From Endomicrobium sp. (lineage in GTDB: Bacteria > Elusimicrobiota > Endomicrobiia > Endomicrobiales > Endomicrobiaceae): a stretch of DNA of 7,931 nucleotides. The stretch covers positions 1 through 7,931 of the forward strand of contig JAISDI010000145.1 of assembly GCA_031264895.1 (NCBI GenBank), in the 5' to 3' direction. The notes under the pieces were generated by a model that had not been told where the DNA came from, made no database searches, and was given only the letters and a program-made list of their open reading frames with translations. Positions 6,618-7,931 of this stretch are shown here, piece after piece. The translations under genes and the position numbers were made by a program. Numbering within the stretch: position 1 is the stretch's first letter; each line of letters begins with the position of its first letter.

Positions 6618-7571
6618 TCAGCGGTGAGGGTCTATTTCTAAACCCAAATCTTTTATCATCTGTTTATCGGCTTGCGGGTCTCTGCCCCAAGTGGTCAGGT
6701 ATCCGCCGCTCATTGTGCCGTTTGCGCCTGCATAAAAAATCATCGATTGCAAATCGCGTAAATTTATTTCCCTGCCGCCGCAAATCATAATATCGGGCGT
6801 TTGTAGAATTATTCTGAAAACCGCTATGGTTTTTAATATTTCTGTCGGCATAAGAGGTACAACATTTTCAAGAGCCGTACCTTTTACCGGCATTAAAAAG
6901 TTCATAGGCACGCTGTCTGCGCCAAGATCTTTTAGAGTAAAAGCCAGCTCTACTCTATCTTTAACCGATTCCCCCATGCCAAATAGTCCGCCGGAACATA
7001 TTTCATAACCGAGCGCTTTTGCTCTTTTTATCGTGTCTTTTCTTTCTTCATAACTGTGCGTTGTGCAGATATTCGGGAAAAAGCTTTCGGAAGTTTCAAG
7101 ATTGTGATGAAGTTTTTTTAAACCCGCATTTTTAAGTTTAAGCAAACTTTCATCGGAAAGATGCCCTACTGATGCGCCGAAATGGTCTGCCTTTTTATGT
7201 TTTTGAAGCAAATCGCAAAGTCTGTCAATTTCTTCGTCAGTCAAATTGTTGCCGCTTGAAACTATACCAAAACAGCCCGCATTTTCAAGAGCTTTATTTG
7301 AAACTTCCTCTATTTTCTCATTTGAAACCAAAGGATAAACATTGACGCTGGTTTTATGGTGTGCAGATTGCGCGCAAAACTTGCAATCTTCGCTGCACTG
7401 CCCCGATTTTGCATTGATAATTGAACAAATTTTTACTTTATTGCCCTTATACTTTTTGCGCAGTTTCGTTGCCGCCAAAAAAAGCTCTTCAATGTCAAAA
7501 TCAAACAATTTCAAAACTTCATCTTCATTAACCTGCCTGCCGTCAACAATTTCCAAAATAAGTTTTTCCAT
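6618..7571 (-). CDS. bioB: Biotin synthase BioB, radical SAM, atypical auxiliary-cluster ligands
   Basis: BioB inserts sulfur into dethiobiotin, the last step of biotin synthesis, in the cytoplasm. The 317-residue protein is slightly shorter than the usual 320-350. The radical-SAM [4Fe-4S] ligands are C59, C63 and C66 (CSEDCKFC). Family signatures follow: HHNLETS (155-161), CSGGLFGMGES (192-202), NFLMPVKGT (224-232), GGREINLRDLQ (265-275) and AGANG (281-285). Compared with E. coli BioB, C188 and R260 are kept (C192, R267), but the positions of C97 and C128 are glycines (G102, G132). Extra cysteines stand at 49, 100 and 264. The ATG at 7571 is directly preceded by an in-frame TAA, which fixes the start. 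No other biotin gene is in the window. HydE or PylB relatives are less likely given the GGRE and KGT motifs. Confidence 0.9.
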   Translation of the reverse strand: MEKLILEIVDGRQVNEDEVLKLFDFDIEELFLAATKLRKKYKGNKVKICSIINAKSGQCSEDCKFCAQSAHHKTSVNVYPLVSNEKIEEVSNKALENAGCFGIVSSGNNLTDEEIDRLCDLLQKHKKADHFGASVGHLSDESLLKLKNAGLKKLHHNLETSESFFPNICTTHSYEERKDTIKRAKALGYEICSGGLFGMGESVKDRVELAFTLKDLGADSVPMNFLMPVKGTALENVVPLMPTEILKTIAVFRIILQTPDIMICGGREINLRDLQSMIFYAGANGTMSGGYLTTWGRDPQADKQMIKDLGLEIDPHR

Positions 7572-7582
7572 TTAAAGCATGG

Positions 7583-7590
7583 TCCTTTTT
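7583..7590 (-). promoter_or_regulatory. Ribosome binding site of bioB
   Basis: On the minus strand AAAAAGGA lies 11 bases before the ATG at 7571, which is slightly long but workable. Another ATG only 2 bases after it opens ATG-CTT-TAA, a two-codon frame that stops right before the bioB ATG. That first ATG is too close to the binding site to be favoured. Confidence 0.65.
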
Positions 7591-7606
7591 AAAACAAATT
7601 TAACAG

Positions 7607-7635
7607 ATTTTACAATATAAAAAAAACACGGTCAA
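7607..7635 (-). promoter_or_regulatory. Sigma-70-type promoter for bioB
   Basis: On the minus strand TTGACC (7635-7630) and TAAAAT (7612-7607) are separated by exactly 17 bases. Each hexamer matches the consensus at 5 of 6 positions. The spacer includes eight T in a row. Transcription would begin near 7600 and give a leader of about 29 bases, too short for a riboswitch. No inverted repeat resembling a BirA or BioR operator overlaps it. Confidence 0.65.
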
Positions 7636-7662
7636 CGATCGCCAAGACGGAACAATTATTAA

Positions 7663-7684
7663 TTAGTAATGAGTAGTTAGTAAT
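7663..7684 (+). repeat. Short AT-rich direct repeat TTAGTAAT
   Basis: TTAGTAAT occurs at 7663-7670 and 7677-7684, 14 bases apart, in an AT-rich tract upstream of the bioB promoter. It may be an upstream activating AT tract or simply a low-complexity junction next to the dispersed repeats. No more can be said. Confidence 0.4.
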
Positions 7685-7696
7685 TAACGGCAACAA

Positions 7697-7812
7697 CGGC
7701 CACCCCGTCAGCACCTTTGGCGGAGTCTTTGGCTAAATACCCTATGTTCCCGTCAGCGCTTTGCGGAATACCACGTCCGGCTATTTCATAGCCGGCCACC
7801 CCTTTTTACAAA
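7697..7812 (+). repeat. Dispersed GC-rich repeat module with hairpin
   Basis: CGGCCACCCC occurs at 7697-7706 and again at 7793-7802, bracketing a 96-base period. In between lie blocks shared with 6141-6180. CCGGCTAT (7777-7784) and ATAGCCGG (7788-7795) form a perfect 8-bp stem with a 3-base loop. The module lies directly against the repeat copy starting at 7813, just as the related blocks lie against 6218. The two therefore appear to travel or accumulate together. Confidence 0.6.
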
Positions 7813-7931
7813 CTTACCATTACCCACATCTTGAAAAAACCTCTAAAGTACCGTGCCATTCCCACGAAAGCGGGAATCCATGTTAAAAAACTTGAGAAAA
7901 ACTTATATTTTTAGCAAAAATGGATACCCGA
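7813..7931 (-). mobile_element. Second, inverted copy of the 204-bp MITE-like element (cut by window end)
   Basis: The 119 bases match the reverse complement of 6303-6421 with two differences, one in a hairpin loop region (ATTCCC with GGGAAT at 7858-7877) and one near 7912. The copy runs off the right edge, so its far terminal repeat is not visible. Orientation is opposite to the copy at 6218-6421. Confidence 0.85.

Noticed and set aside
6826..7575. Plus-strand open frames opposite bioB
   Set aside because: They are shadows of the well-supported bioB frame on the other strand.
7572..7690. Biotin-responsive operator or riboswitch upstream of bioB
   Set aside because: The predicted leader is only about 29 bases, and no inverted repeat resembling a BirA or BioR site overlaps the promoter.

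Overview
The window is AT-rich and holds two protein-coding genes that converge on a repeat-filled spacer. It looks like the chromosome of an anaerobic bacterium with very long fused proteins and many dispersed short palindromic repeats. Elusimicrobiota (Endomicrobium-like) or the related Omnitrophota fit this picture. That placement is a style-based inference; no marker gene here proves it.

Bases 1-5700 (+) are the 3' part of one giant gene. The reading frame is open at the left edge, so the true start lies outside. The 1899 visible residues carry, in order: a membrane-embedded CPBP/Abi-type glutamic protease domain with all three motifs; a TIM barrel of the xylose isomerase/AP endonuclease 2 type with most of its metal-ligand pattern; a coiled-coil linker; a GC-rich repeat-built segment; an aminoglycoside/choline-kinase-type phosphotransferase domain with its catalytic residues; two further membrane helices around a low-complexity loop; and about 540 unrecognised residues.

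Bases 5701-6617 contain no credible gene. The spacer is a mosaic of repeats. A roughly 60-bp inverted repeat begins right after the giant gene's stop and ends 5 bp before the bioB stop. Its end module occurs four times (two + and two -). Inside lie two palindromic elements of the 'TTGTCAT-CCCGA' type and a degenerate 24-25-bp tandem array.

Bases 6618-7571 (-) encode a biotin synthase (bioB). It has the radical-SAM CxxxCxxC motif but lacks two of the three cysteines that bind the [2Fe-2S] cluster in classical BioB. Four other cysteines could hold a different auxiliary cluster. A good sigma-70-type promoter and a ribosome binding site precede it.

Bases 7572-7931 hold that promoter and more dispersed repeats. 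The last 119 bases are an inverted copy (117/119 identical) of 6303-6421, so bioB and its promoter sit between two near-identical inverted repeats. The two genes show no evident functional link beyond being neighbours.
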